From NCBI RefSeq assembly GCF_018918125.1, contig NZ_JAHLQA010000002.1, positions 62,001 to 126,000 of the forward strand: a stretch of 64,000 bases of DNA, read 5' to 3'. A model generated the notes under the pieces. The model was given only the letters and a program-made list of their open reading frames with translations, made no database searches and was not told the origin of the DNA. The position numbers and the translations under genes were made by a program. The DNA comes from Blautia sp. MSJ-19 (lineage in GTDB: Bacteria; Bacillota; Clostridia; Lachnospirales; Lachnospiraceae). This document shows positions 52,901 to 61,700 of the stretch, piece after piece (the first letter of the stretch is position 1; each line of letters starts with the position of its first letter).

Positions 52901-54837
52901 AATGTTATGAAGGAGAGGGTTCACAGCTCAATATCTTTGTGGAGCCGGAAGATGAATCGGCCAGCATCCATGCAGAGGGTGTCAGTGGAACCAGAAAAGT
53001 TACCGATTTTGGACTGACAGCCGGAAGCGGCAAAGCACACAGAATTGCAGTATATTTTGCGGAAGAGGAAGCGGTAGCACAGGTAAGGATCCAGATACAG
53101 ACAAAGACCGGAAAGACAGCTTCTTATTTAGTTGTGCTGCGGAGAACAGATATCTATCCGCCGATTCTCACAGGTGGACAGGCTGCTCGTTATGAAAATG
53201 GCAAAGTCCGTATCACATTTGTTTCAAATGAGGCAGGAAGATATGCATATCAGGTGGTGTCAGCAACGCAGAAGCCGGAATTTTCTGAGGAGTTTTCAAA
53301 TCAGATGGTACAGGGAAGCAATACGTTTGACCTGAATATTCCTGAGGATGAGACCGGAGATGTATATATTCTTGCATGTGATCAGGATGGGAACAGAATG
53401 TCACAGCCGATGTGTATTTCGGTTTCCGCATATCGGACATTTACGGTAAACATCCGGACGACACCGGAGGATGCTGTGGTGGAGATCACAGATCAGGACG
53501 GACAGATACTCAGTCCGGAGAAGAACGGATATACATGGGTTGAGGGAAATACGTATCGTATTCAGGTGTCAAAAACCGGCTATGAGACAGTGAGCGAAAC
53601 GGTAAAGGCAGACAGTGATAAAAAAGAATACAGTTATACATTGAAATCAATGATGAGCTCTAATGCAGAGCTGAAACACCTGTATGTTTCCAGTTCGGAT
53701 ACCTATGGAAAAGGCATCCAGAAAATAGATCCGTCTTTTGAGATGCAGAAGACGAGTTATACAGTGACATATGGAGGCGAGAGACAGAGCCTGAACGTAT
53801 GGGCGCAGGCACAGGATGCCAAAGCGGCTGTCCGCGTGTATGCACTGACAGGAATCAGCGGATCTGTTGTACAGAAGGATGAGACAATTCATGAGAGCAA
53901 AACAGAAGACGGACATGTATTCTGGAAAATTGTTTTTGCACAGGGAGAGAAAGAAGCGAAGATTCGTATGCAGGTGACTGCTGAGGATGGCACTGCAAAG
54001 AATACCTATCTGACACTCAGACTGACAGACACGACTGCACCGGTGCTGAAAAAAGTCAGCGCGAGCAGAATTGCGGAGGACAAAGCATCCGTAGTATATA
54101 AATCCAGCGAAAAAGGATACCGTTATTTTAAAGTGATAGATGCCGGTGCAAAGGTTCCGACCATAAATACCAGTGGCAATGGAACGGAAATTCAGGCAGG
54201 AACAGACACGGTGTCTCTGACAGGTCTGACAGCCGGTGAGAAGGATCTTGTGGTCGTAGTTAAGGATGCTGCAGGTAATGTGAGCGAACCTCTGGTCATT
54301 CGGATTCCGGATGTCCGAAAGGCAAATGGAAATTCCGGTTCAGCAAATGGCGGTGTGATTCAGCGTCCTGGAAGCGGAGGACATAAATCACAGGCAGGAA
54401 TTCCGGGAAGCGGTTCAAATGGAGAAGGATCAAAAGCAAATCTGAAAATGGTCAGTGGAAACGGCTCAGGAGGAAGTGACTCCCAGAAAGGCAGCGTGTC
54501 TGAAGGAAAGAAGAGCAGCAAGGGAAAAGGCACAAAAAAAGGCACTGGAGATTCTTCTGAGGAAACCGTAGAACAGAAAAAAGCAAAGTCCAACAAAAAG
54601 GCTGACGGCAAAAATGGAGCGGATGAAGAGAACTCTTCGGGTCAGACAGCTACAGAAGAAAGCACAGAGGAAGAGCAGTCAAAAGAGAAAAAAACTTCCA
54701 CTGGCAGTGTGATGACCGGATTAAAAGAGATGAATCGTGGAATCTGGATGCTTCTTATTCTGGCAGTGCTGGGAGTCACTTATGTCCTTTTCTGGATCAG
54801 GGCAAGATATTGTTACAGAAGGAGAATGTTGAAATGA
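49906..54837 (+). CDS. Giant surface protein with PQQ-like beta-propeller and C-terminal membrane anchor (1643 aa)
   Basis: Signal peptide MKKVLAGFLSLALCLGSVPV, acidic linker to about residue 100, cadherin-like beta domains (about 105-365), a PEGA domain (about 366-440), then a PQQ/quinoprotein-like propeller (about 470-860) with blades such as GGCLYAASGKFIYKLDRNTG, YVYFATKGGYLYRVKM and RIYIGVCGQGG. Then more cadherin-like units (VSSSNTYAD / VSSSDTYGK), a second PEGA (about 1178-1245), a Ser/Gly/Lys linker and a final helix IWMLLILAVLGVTYVLFWIR with RRR tail. No LPXTG. ATG 49906 overlaps the previous stop. In a cobalamin-controlled operon the propeller recalls BtuG of Bacteroides, which binds B12 through a beta-propeller; homology is not implied and binding is untested. 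Confidence 0.83.
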   Translation: MKKVLAGFLSLALCLGSVPVYGAEENIEIQNTEEYTESTESTDSEELPAAEENAESGEGEIEIGEIGDEESGDEESEEFPEISDGEQETDSSTEIQEAAEVEFQSDVGSEAEDYLENLTVYTSKEGTLPENIRTPERREDMDQEFGGRVYTVEYSSYASATSFYVSADLTDLAPEGATLRMSAWSMDGRLLATEMEPKAFSDGKRYRLNGRTFGNGENGGIRTVYTIEAGTEEEMQTYKLVVLRRLDLSGIGCYLPEDEDLARNLISEKFDSAAREYSAEVAENVTYVQVSAQAYSDVYYGLTVNGEPVQSTAPVQVPLQTEGDTEIVLTMSTEGSYNDPDYQNLTYTSEGTYRIIVSRQQNSAVEFKVTPQNAVVSVYDSKGERAAASAENVFLYDDLAAGSTYTWNVSCYGYKSCQGSFVAGEVHEITAELEEADTRQPEIEDNDWINYRNSDSNNGITSASTPADAEETIQKWAVKIGGDWNSAVTPPLVLGGCLYAASGKFIYKLDRNTGEILAVSEELVGSMVFALNPLTYAEGMLFAQVGGGQIQALSATTLKSLWVSEPVGGQTLCPITYKDGYIYTGTWNSETTAGTYFALSVTDEDPARGDEVKHCIWKYSHKGGFYWAGAYASEEYLVFGSDDGAAIGADTNTSILYSVSTKTGNMLDKLSGINGDIRTTVSYSNGYVYFATKGGYLYRVKMNADGTFGQVLSYDLGGMATATPLIYNGRIYIGVCGQGGQFNADGGHHFDVLQESENALSLAYSVQVSGYPQAAPLLSNAYEKQDFNGDGIADGRVCVYFTANAFPGGIYMLKDEPGQTEGKAEEIFVPDTEQQQYSISTLCVDRDGTIYYKNDSNYMMAIEKNDACLTAVEVTAEQGEVIWDRSYQKDKTGYNLSCGEKAGQITFRFQVAEGGTLTVNGNACDGTFTTEFTGEEMPVTAVISKNGKSRRYVFTLTGDRSSAALKNLTVSSSNTYADTDKQITLNPSFATDRYEYTTECYEGEGSQLNIFVEPEDESASIHAEGVSGTRKVTDFGLTAGSGKAHRIAVYFAEEEAVAQVRIQIQTKTGKTASYLVVLRRTDIYPPILTGGQAARYENGKVRITFVSNEAGRYAYQVVSATQKPEFSEEFSNQMVQGSNTFDLNIPEDETGDVYILACDQDGNRMSQPMCISVSAYRTFTVNIRTTPEDAVVEITDQDGQILSPEKNGYTWVEGNTYRIQVSKTGYETVSETVKADSDKKEYSYTLKSMMSSNAELKHLYVSSSDTYGKGIQKIDPSFEMQKTSYTVTYGGERQSLNVWAQAQDAKAAVRVYALTGISGSVVQKDETIHESKTEDGHVFWKIVFAQGEKEAKIRMQVTAEDGTAKNTYLTLRLTDTTAPVLKKVSASRIAEDKASVVYKSSEKGYRYFKVIDAGAKVPTINTSGNGTEIQAGTDTVSLTGLTAGEKDLVVVVKDAAGNVSEPLVIRIPDVRKANGNSGSANGGVIQRPGSGGHKSQAGIPGSGSNGEGSKANLKMVSGNGSGGSDSQKGSVSEGKKSSKGKGTKKGTGDSSEETVEQKKAKSNKKADGKNGADEENSSGQTATEESTEEEQSKEKKTSTGSVMTGLKEMNRGIWMLLILAVLGVTYVLFWIRARYCYRRRMLK

Positions 54838-55844
54838 ATCAGAAAGTAAACGATGCTTTTTCAAATTGCCATCCGTTTTTGAATTTTTTCTATTTTACGG
54901 TGGTGCTGCTGTTTACCATGTTCAACCAGCATCCGGTTTTTCTGGCAATCTCTTATGTCAGTGCGGTGACTTATGCTGTGCTTCTGCATGGATTAAAAAA
55001 GACACTGAAGCAGATGTTTCTTCTGACCGGACCAGGACTTTTGGTGGTAACACTTCTTAATCCGCTTTTTAATCATTATGGTGTGACCATGCTGTATTAT
55101 GTAGAAGCAAGTGGAAACTGGATCACGCTGGAGGCACTGGTGTATGGACTGGTGCTGGGTGCAGTCATGTTTATCATCATTCAATGGTTCAGCTGTTATA
55201 ATAGTGTAATGACAACAGATAAATTTGTGTATCTGTTTGGACGAGTGATTCCGGCATTATCACTGGTACTGTCTATGGCACTTCGATTTGTTCCACGATT
55301 TACGGAACAGTTGGGAAAAATCCGTAATGGACAAAAAGCCATGGGAAGAGATATAGCGAATGGCAATGTGCTTAAACGGGCAAAGCATGGGATGAATATT
55401 TTATCGATCCTTGTGACCTGGGCATTGGAAAATGCAATTGAGACTTCTGATTCTATGAGAAGCAGAGGATATGGGCTCCGTGGAAGAACTGCGTTTTCCA
55501 TATACCGCTATACTACAAGAGACCGGTGGCTGACCGTGATCATGACAGGCTTGTTTGCTGTTTTTGCAGTGGGCTGTGCCGGTGGCGCTGCCTATGCGGT
55601 GTATGATCCGCAGATTGAACTGGCAGGCCTGACCGTGCAGGGAAGACAGGCAGCGGTGAGTTGCGGGACACTGCCTGCAATAGCAACTTATGTGGCATTT
55701 GCACTGTTCTGTTTCCTGCCGGTACTGTTGCATGCGGCAGAAAGATGGGCGTTGCACAACAGGAAAAAAACAGTGGGTACCGATATTGGGCTGACCTATC
55801 GAAAAATCTATGAAGAACTGGAACAGGAGAGAACGTGTTCATGA
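54834..55844 (+). CDS. ECF transporter T component (EcfT)
   Basis: 336-aa membrane protein with about six helices. EcfT coupling motif ETSDSMRSRGYGLRGRT (about residues 204-220) contains the Ala/Ser-Arg-Gly type coupling helix that contacts the ATPases; front part LNFFYFTVVLLFTMFNQHPV is typical. It links the substrate-binding S component with the energising ATPases. Start ATG 54834 overlaps the preceding stop with GGAGAATG ahead. The cytoplasmic C-terminal tail (YRKIYEELEQERTCS) is longer than the core family. The dedicated T component suggests a group I-type (own-module) ECF transporter. Confidence 0.92.
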   Translation: MNQKVNDAFSNCHPFLNFFYFTVVLLFTMFNQHPVFLAISYVSAVTYAVLLHGLKKTLKQMFLLTGPGLLVVTLLNPLFNHYGVTMLYYVEASGNWITLEALVYGLVLGAVMFIIIQWFSCYNSVMTTDKFVYLFGRVIPALSLVLSMALRFVPRFTEQLGKIRNGQKAMGRDIANGNVLKRAKHGMNILSILVTWALENAIETSDSMRSRGYGLRGRTAFSIYRYTTRDRWLTVIMTGLFAVFAVGCAGGAAYAVYDPQIELAGLTVQGRQAAVSCGTLPAIATYVAFALFCFLPVLLHAAERWALHNRKKTVGTDIGLTYRKIYEELEQERTCS

Positions 55845-57577
55845 ATATAGTGGAAATCAGAAATTTCAGTTTCAGCTATCCGGAGCAGCAAAAAAAAGCT
55901 CTTAAGCAGATGAATCTGGATATAGAAGAAGGCACTTTGAATGTGATCTGCGGCAGGAGCGGCTGTGGGAAAAGCACATTGCTTCGTCAGATGAAAACAG
56001 TTCTGGCACCACACGGAGAGACAGAAGGGAAAATCCTTTACAAAGGTATACCGCTGGCAGAACTGGATCACAGAACGCAGAGTCAGGAAATTGGTTTTGT
56101 GATGCAGAATCCGGACAATCAGATCGTAACAGACAAGGTGTGGCATGAACTTGCATTCGGACTGGAAAGCCTTGGATATGACAGTCCGACGATCCGGCTC
56201 AGAGTAGCAGAAATGGCAAGTTATTTTGGAATTCATCAGTGGTTTTATCGTGATGTAAAAGAACTGTCCGGAGGGCAGAAACAACTCCTGAATCTGGCTG
56301 CGATCATGGCGATGCATCCGTCTCTTCTGATCCTGGATGAGCCGACGTCGCAGCTGGATCCGATCGCGGCATCTGACTTTCTGGAAACGGTCAAAAAAAT
56401 AAACAGAGATATTGGTACGACGGTAATTCTGACAGAACATCGCCTGCAGGATATCATTCCGTTTGCGGATCATGTGTTTGTCATGGATCAGGGGGAACTT
56501 CTTACAGAGGGAGAGCCAGGTGAAATCGGGATGGAACTGAAAAAGAGACAGCATGGAATGTTTCTTTCCATGCCGGTTCCGATGCAGATTTACGGTGCTG
56601 TGGACAGTGATCTGCAGTGTCCTCTGACAGTAAGCGAGGGCAGGATCTGGATGCAGAAATATCTGGAAGAGCATCCGGCAGGCAACATGTACAGTCAAGA
56701 TGACAACAGGGAAAACATGCATCATAATCAGGAAACTGGTTCGACAAAAGAAAAGAAGAAAAAAGAAAAACCGGTGATTGAAGTAAAAGATGTATGGTTT
56801 CGATATGAAAAAGACAGCCCGGATGTAGTGCGTGATCTGTCATTTCAGGTAAAAAAAGGGGAATTTTATGCCCTGGTAGGTGGAAATGGTACCGGCAAAA
56901 GCACGACGCTGTCTTTGCTGAGCCGTATCCGTGCACCGTATCGGGGCAGAATCTGCCTGGAGGGGAAAGATATTCGTAAATTCAGTGACGGAGAACTGTA
57001 TAATGGATATCTCGGGGTGCTTCCACAGAATCCGCAGAGTCTGTTCCTCAAAAAAACAGTGCTGGAAGATCTGTATTCTGTGATCGGTGGAAAAAAGGAA
57101 CGCAGGTCACAGGAATATCCGATCGCAATGCAGAAAGAAAAAGCAATCGAAGGGATTGTAAGTCTGACCAGGCTGGAGGGTTTGCTGGAGCGACATCCGT
57201 ATGATCTGAGCGGTGGCGAACAGCAGAGACTGGCACTGGCAAAGGTACTTCTGCTCAGACCCAAAATCCTTCTGATGGATGAGCCGACAAAAGGAATGGA
57301 CGCAGAGTACAAAGAGGAACTGGGAAAAATCCTCAGGAAGCTTCAACAGCATGGAATTACCGTGTTCATGATCTCTCATGATGTAGAATTTGTAGCAGAA
57401 TATGCAGATCGCGTAGGGCTGTTCTTTGAGGGAAATATAGTTACAAGCAATGAGACGCGTGCCTTTTTTGCAGGAAACAGCTTCTATACGACTGCTGCGA
57501 ATCGGATGGCACGGCAGTTCTTTCCGGAGGCGGTCACAGGAAAGGATGTGGTAAGATGCTTAATGAACAAGAATTAG
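55841..57577 (+). CDS. Fused ECF ATPase (A and A' domains in one chain, 578 aa)
   Basis: Two ABC ATPase domains. First (about residues 1-240): Walker A CGRSGCGKSTLL, Q-loop VMQNPDNQIVTDKVWHELAFG, signature LSGGQKQLL, Walker B LLILDEPTSQLDP. Linker Lys/Glu-rich. Second (about residues 305-540): GGNGTGKSTTL, LPQNPQSLFLKKTV, LSGGEQQRLALAKVL, ILLMDEPTKGMD, ISHDVEF. Both sites look intact. ECF transporters normally have separate A and A' subunits or a fused form as here. ATG 55841 overlaps the T gene stop; a GTG at 55835 is less likely. Overlaps the S component by 22 nt. Confidence 0.95.
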   Translation: MNIVEIRNFSFSYPEQQKKALKQMNLDIEEGTLNVICGRSGCGKSTLLRQMKTVLAPHGETEGKILYKGIPLAELDHRTQSQEIGFVMQNPDNQIVTDKVWHELAFGLESLGYDSPTIRLRVAEMASYFGIHQWFYRDVKELSGGQKQLLNLAAIMAMHPSLLILDEPTSQLDPIAASDFLETVKKINRDIGTTVILTEHRLQDIIPFADHVFVMDQGELLTEGEPGEIGMELKKRQHGMFLSMPVPMQIYGAVDSDLQCPLTVSEGRIWMQKYLEEHPAGNMYSQDDNRENMHHNQETGSTKEKKKKEKPVIEVKDVWFRYEKDSPDVVRDLSFQVKKGEFYALVGGNGTGKSTTLSLLSRIRAPYRGRICLEGKDIRKFSDGELYNGYLGVLPQNPQSLFLKKTVLEDLYSVIGGKKERRSQEYPIAMQKEKAIEGIVSLTRLEGLLERHPYDLSGGEQQRLALAKVLLLRPKILLMDEPTKGMDAEYKEELGKILRKLQQHGITVFMISHDVEFVAEYADRVGLFFEGNIVTSNETRAFFAGNSFYTTAANRMARQFFPEAVTGKDVVRCLMNKN

Positions 57578-58437
57578 ATCAGTTTCTGGACGAGTTCATG
57601 GATACAGAAAAAAGAACGGCACTGACCATGCCTGAACAAAAGAAAAAGAAACACAAAAAGGAAATGGTGACAGAGGAGTATACGCTGCCATCGGATGGAC
57701 TTATTATCAGACAGATGAAAAAAGAAGGAACGGTCAGCAAACGAACCTGGGCAGCAATGTTTTTGCTTTTGCTGGTGGTTCCACCGGTGTTGTTTTTTTC
57801 AGTAAAAGTTTTTCATGGGAGAAAATACCTTCTGTGCAGTCTGATTGTGGTGATTGCGGCGATGCTGCCTTTTTTTATGATGTTTGAAGGCAGGAAGCCA
57901 AAGGCAAGAGAAATCATGGTCATATCGGTACTTGCAGCAATCGGTGTGGCTGGCAGGGCTGCCTTTTTTATGGTCCCGAGCTTCAAGCCGGTGGCAGCGA
58001 TCGTGATTCTGACGGGGATATCCTTCGGCGGGGAAGCCGGATTTCTTGTGGGATGTATGATCATGCTGCTGTCCAATATGTTTATGGGACAGGGACCATG
58101 GACTCCGTGGCAGATGTTTGCGTTTGGAATCATTGGATACCTGGCAGGCATTCTCTATCAGTGTGGGATTCTCAAAGCAAAAAAAACACAGCTTTGTATA
58201 TTTGGATTTCTCAGTGTTTTTCTGATTTATGGAGGTATTATGAACCCGGCCGGAATCCTGATGTCTTATGGATATATTACAAAAAGCACCTTGATTGCCT
58301 ATTATATTTCCGGGGCACCAGTCGATCTGGTGCATGCGCTTTCTACGGTATTTTTCCTGTGGGTACTCAGCCGGCCGCTGCTCGAAAAGCTGGAGAGGAT
58401 CAAGGTGAAATACGGTCTGATCGAGAAAAATGCCTGA
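57556..58437 (+). CDS. ECF transporter S component, probably cobalamin type
   Basis: 293-aa membrane protein: a cytoplasmic start of about 55 residues rich in Lys, helices, then the S-component core with GRAAFFMVPSFKPVAAIVIL, GISFGGEAGFLVGCMIMLLS, NMFMGQGPWTPWQMFAFGII. These blocks resemble the cobalamin-type S components named CblT/CbrT in comparative studies of ECF transporters; the resemblance is from memory. Being last in a cobalamin-riboswitch operon with EcfT and EcfAA' supports corrinoid uptake. Queuosine or other ligands cannot be fully excluded. Start ATG 57556 lies within the ATPase gene end. Confidence 0.87.
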   Translation: MLNEQELDQFLDEFMDTEKRTALTMPEQKKKKHKKEMVTEEYTLPSDGLIIRQMKKEGTVSKRTWAAMFLLLLVVPPVLFFSVKVFHGRKYLLCSLIVVIAAMLPFFMMFEGRKPKAREIMVISVLAAIGVAGRAAFFMVPSFKPVAAIVILTGISFGGEAGFLVGCMIMLLSNMFMGQGPWTPWQMFAFGIIGYLAGILYQCGILKAKKTQLCIFGFLSVFLIYGGIMNPAGILMSYGYITKSTLIAYYISGAPVDLVHALSTVFFLWVLSRPLLEKLERIKVKYGLIEKNA

Positions 58438-58502
58438 TTGGGCAGAAAAAATCAGATGTACAAAAATATTAAAAACTCATTGTTGATAATTGTGAGAAAA
58501 AA

Positions 58503-58531
58503 TTGACGAAAATGTAAAAAAATGGTATAAT
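58503..58531 (+). promoter_or_regulatory. Sigma-A promoter of the second riboswitch transcript
   Basis: TTGACG at 58503-58508, 17-nt spacer, TATAAT at 58526-58531. The spacer end ATGG and -10 match the layout of the promoter at 41482, pointing to common origin. Confidence 0.85.
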
Positions 58532-58543
58532 GTAACGAACAAA

Positions 58544-58710
58544 ATAACCAGACGTGGTCTGATTTGGTGAAATTAGTTTATGGAAATCCGGTGTGAATCC
58601 GGAACGGAATCGGCTGTGATAGGTGCATGACGCGGAATGCATGTTTAGTCAGCGTAACTGACACGTTGTACAGGGCAGAGACTCATCAGATTTATGAGGC
58701 TCTGTTTTTT
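58544..58710 (+). promoter_or_regulatory. Cobalamin riboswitch 2 with terminator
   Basis: ATAACCAGACGTGGTCTG, then AATCCGGTGTGAATCCGGAA, CGGCTGTGATAGG, a TGCATG hairpin, AGTCAGCGTAACTGACACGT and the terminator CAGAGACTCAT/ATGAGGCTCTG plus TTTTTT (58676-58710). Same order as riboswitch 1 with strong conservation in the core and the terminator outer stem. Fills most of the 309-nt gap 58438-58746. It should shut the giant protein gene when corrinoid is plentiful. Confidence 0.9.
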
Positions 58711-58746
58711 GTTGCTAAAAGTGAATTTCACAAAAGGAGGAGAAAA

Positions 58747-61700
58747 GTGAAGAAAAAAGAGTTAATGAGACGATTGTCAGCGATTTCCATGGCTGCAATG
58801 GTCACTGTAACAACTGTTCCTTCCAATGCATATGCAGCAGATGTTGATTTTGCCGATGGCGATCAGGAGGTCGCTGAAGCACAGGTGCAGATGGACGGGG
58901 ACGAAGGACAGAACTTCGAAGACGAAAATGACCTGTCCGGGGATGAATTTTCAGATGGCTCAGTCTTTACGAGCGGAGATGGTGCGGAAACTCCGGCAGT
59001 AGAGAATGGCATTGATCTGTATGCGGACGGAGATGCAGATGAGGATGCAAAAGCAGCTGCAGAAAAGTATCTGAAAGAGACCTATCTGACAGATGAAAAC
59101 GGTGTAGCTACAACAGCCAAACTGATTTCTAATGGTGGAACCGGTGTTACTAAGAGTGAAGATGGCAAAACTTATACTATAGGTCTCAGGACGAATGGAA
59201 CCGGAAGTAATCTTACTTCTGTATTTTTCAGAACTTTCAGCAGTCCGTACAAGAACGGCTGGTATATCGACAGCGAGGAGGCGGGAGAGTATTTAAATCT
59301 TACCACCAAAACAGCTGTAAAACGAGGAAGCACACCGATTCTTAAACGTCCGACTGCAGAAGAAGGTCCAAAGAGCATTAAGGCAACGCTGAGACTGTTT
59401 TCCACAGATACGGATGATTCTGTAATCAATGATGAGACACAGGCAGCAGAAGCAGCTCTGGCAACACAGGAGTTTACCATCATTCTGGAGGCAGCAGAAC
59501 CAAGCTATACCATGACCGTTAAGGTGCAGGATGAAGACGGCAATGCAATCGATAATGCAACAGTCACATTGGAGAAGGACTGGAGCACAGTTTCTGCGAA
59601 GGCAGACGGCTCTTACGACATGGAAAAGGGTGCAACTTACACTCTGACTGTCAAAAAAGACGGATATAACGATTACAAAGAAACCAACTTTACGTTCAAT
59701 CCGACAGAACTTAACACAGTCAAGACCGTTACCCTGAAGAAAATCGTTACAAGAAATATTAAATTTAATGTAACAGACAAGTCTGGTAACCCGATCGACG
59801 GTGCCACTGTAACTGTTAAAAAAGGTTACTATGATAAAGTTCAGCCAGAAGCAGACGGCAGCTATAATCTGATTGATGGAACTACCTATAACTATACGGT
59901 AGAAGCTAAGAACTACAAGAGCATTTTAAACCAGAGTTTCACTCCGGACAAAGATGGCTCGATTGATGTTCAGCTTGAAAAGAATATCAGTGCATATACC
60001 GTAACCATCAATCCGGTGGACAGTGAAGAAAAAGCAATTGAGAATGCATCCGTCAAGGTAACCTACGAAGAGGAAGATCCGTGGGATGAAGATGAAACAG
60101 AGACTGTAGAACTCAAGGCGAATGAAGATGGAACCTACACCATGCAGAAGGGTGTAACTTACACCTATACTGTTACAGCACCGGATTACAAAGATGTGAC
60201 AGATACTTATACTCCATCCGGTGATGATGAGAATGTTTCTTTCAATGTCAAGATGGTATCGAGCATTGATCCGGCAGATGTAGAAACCGTAAATGCCATC
60301 AAAGAAAAATTTGATGCAGAAATGGGAGCACTCCGTCCGAACTTTGCAACAGACAAAAATATCCTTGATCTTGTAAATCGCAAGATTGCCGGATATACAG
60401 ATATTGATACAACAGGTGTAACAGTTTCTGTTAAATCCAGCGATGATACAGACTGGGTTGCAGCAGATGGAACAATCCATTACAGAGCACAGTCTCCGGA
60501 TCAGTGGGGAAACAACCTGAAGAATGTAAGTCTTGTTTATGTGTTTGAAAAGAATGGTGCAAAAGCAGAAACTGAAAGCCGCGTGGCTACAATCTGCTGG
60601 GATCGTGATTACTTCAATACACAGATGGAAGCAGATAAGGATAACCTTACCTGGGACAAGATCAAAGGCTCCAATACAGATGTAGCAGGAGTGACATCTG
60701 ATCTGACACTTCCACAGTGCCTGAACACCAGTGCCAAAATGGCATGGTCCAAAATTACATGGACATCTTCAAATGAAGACGTGATCAGCTTTAAGGATAC
60801 AGGATATGGTTCCCTGATCGATGCCAAAACAGGTGTGGTTACTCAGCCGAAAGAAGATACAGAAGTAACTCTGACAGCTACCTTTAATGCAAATGATACA
60901 CTTCTGAACTCCTATGTAGAAAAAGTATCTGATTTTGCAACCCTGACAAAAGAGTTCAAAGTAACGGTTAAGGGTACCGGCGAGACAGGACCTACAGAAG
61001 AAGATCTTCTGAGTATCCTTGATCAGTATTACACCGCAGATCAGATTAAGAACTTTGGTACGGACGAGACAGCAGATCTTGAAAACTGTACATCCGATCT
61101 TCAGCTTCTGAGATACACAAGAATCAAAGATGCAGAAGGAAATTATGTATTTGCAAACAAAGAGATCACAGTAACATCAGACAATGATGCAATCACGATC
61201 AATGGTTACAGAGCAGCGGTAGACAGATTTGCAAGCGAAGAAGATGTTCAGGCAAATCTGATCATTACCTTTACGCGTGACGGCGTAACTGCAACCAAGA
61301 AGATTCCGGTCACAGTCAAAGCGATTACAGAAGCAGAAGTTCAGGATCAGTTAGATCTGATGGAGTATGCAAAAGAACATTACTTTGACGGAATCAACGA
61401 CGGACAGTATGCAGACAAAGATTCCATTACAGGAGATCTGCATGCATTCCAGGAACTGACTGCAGATAAGACCTGGATCTACAACAATGATGACAAGACT
61501 GGTAAGGGTATCGTCCCGGATGAATTCCCAGAGTACGATGCGATGGCATCAAGCTACAGATTATTCAAATCATCCAACAATGCAGTAGTACAGCATGAAA
61601 ATCTTGTTGTAACCAGAAGAGAGACAGATACACAGATCACAATTTCCTCTGTACTCAGCAGTGAGCTTTACAAAGACGCTGCAGCAAAACATCCGGAAAA

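Noticed and set aside
55835-57577. Frameshift or artefact explanation for two ATPase domains in one frame
   Set aside because: Both domains are complete with all motifs and are joined by a charged linker; fused A-A' forms exist in ECF transporters.
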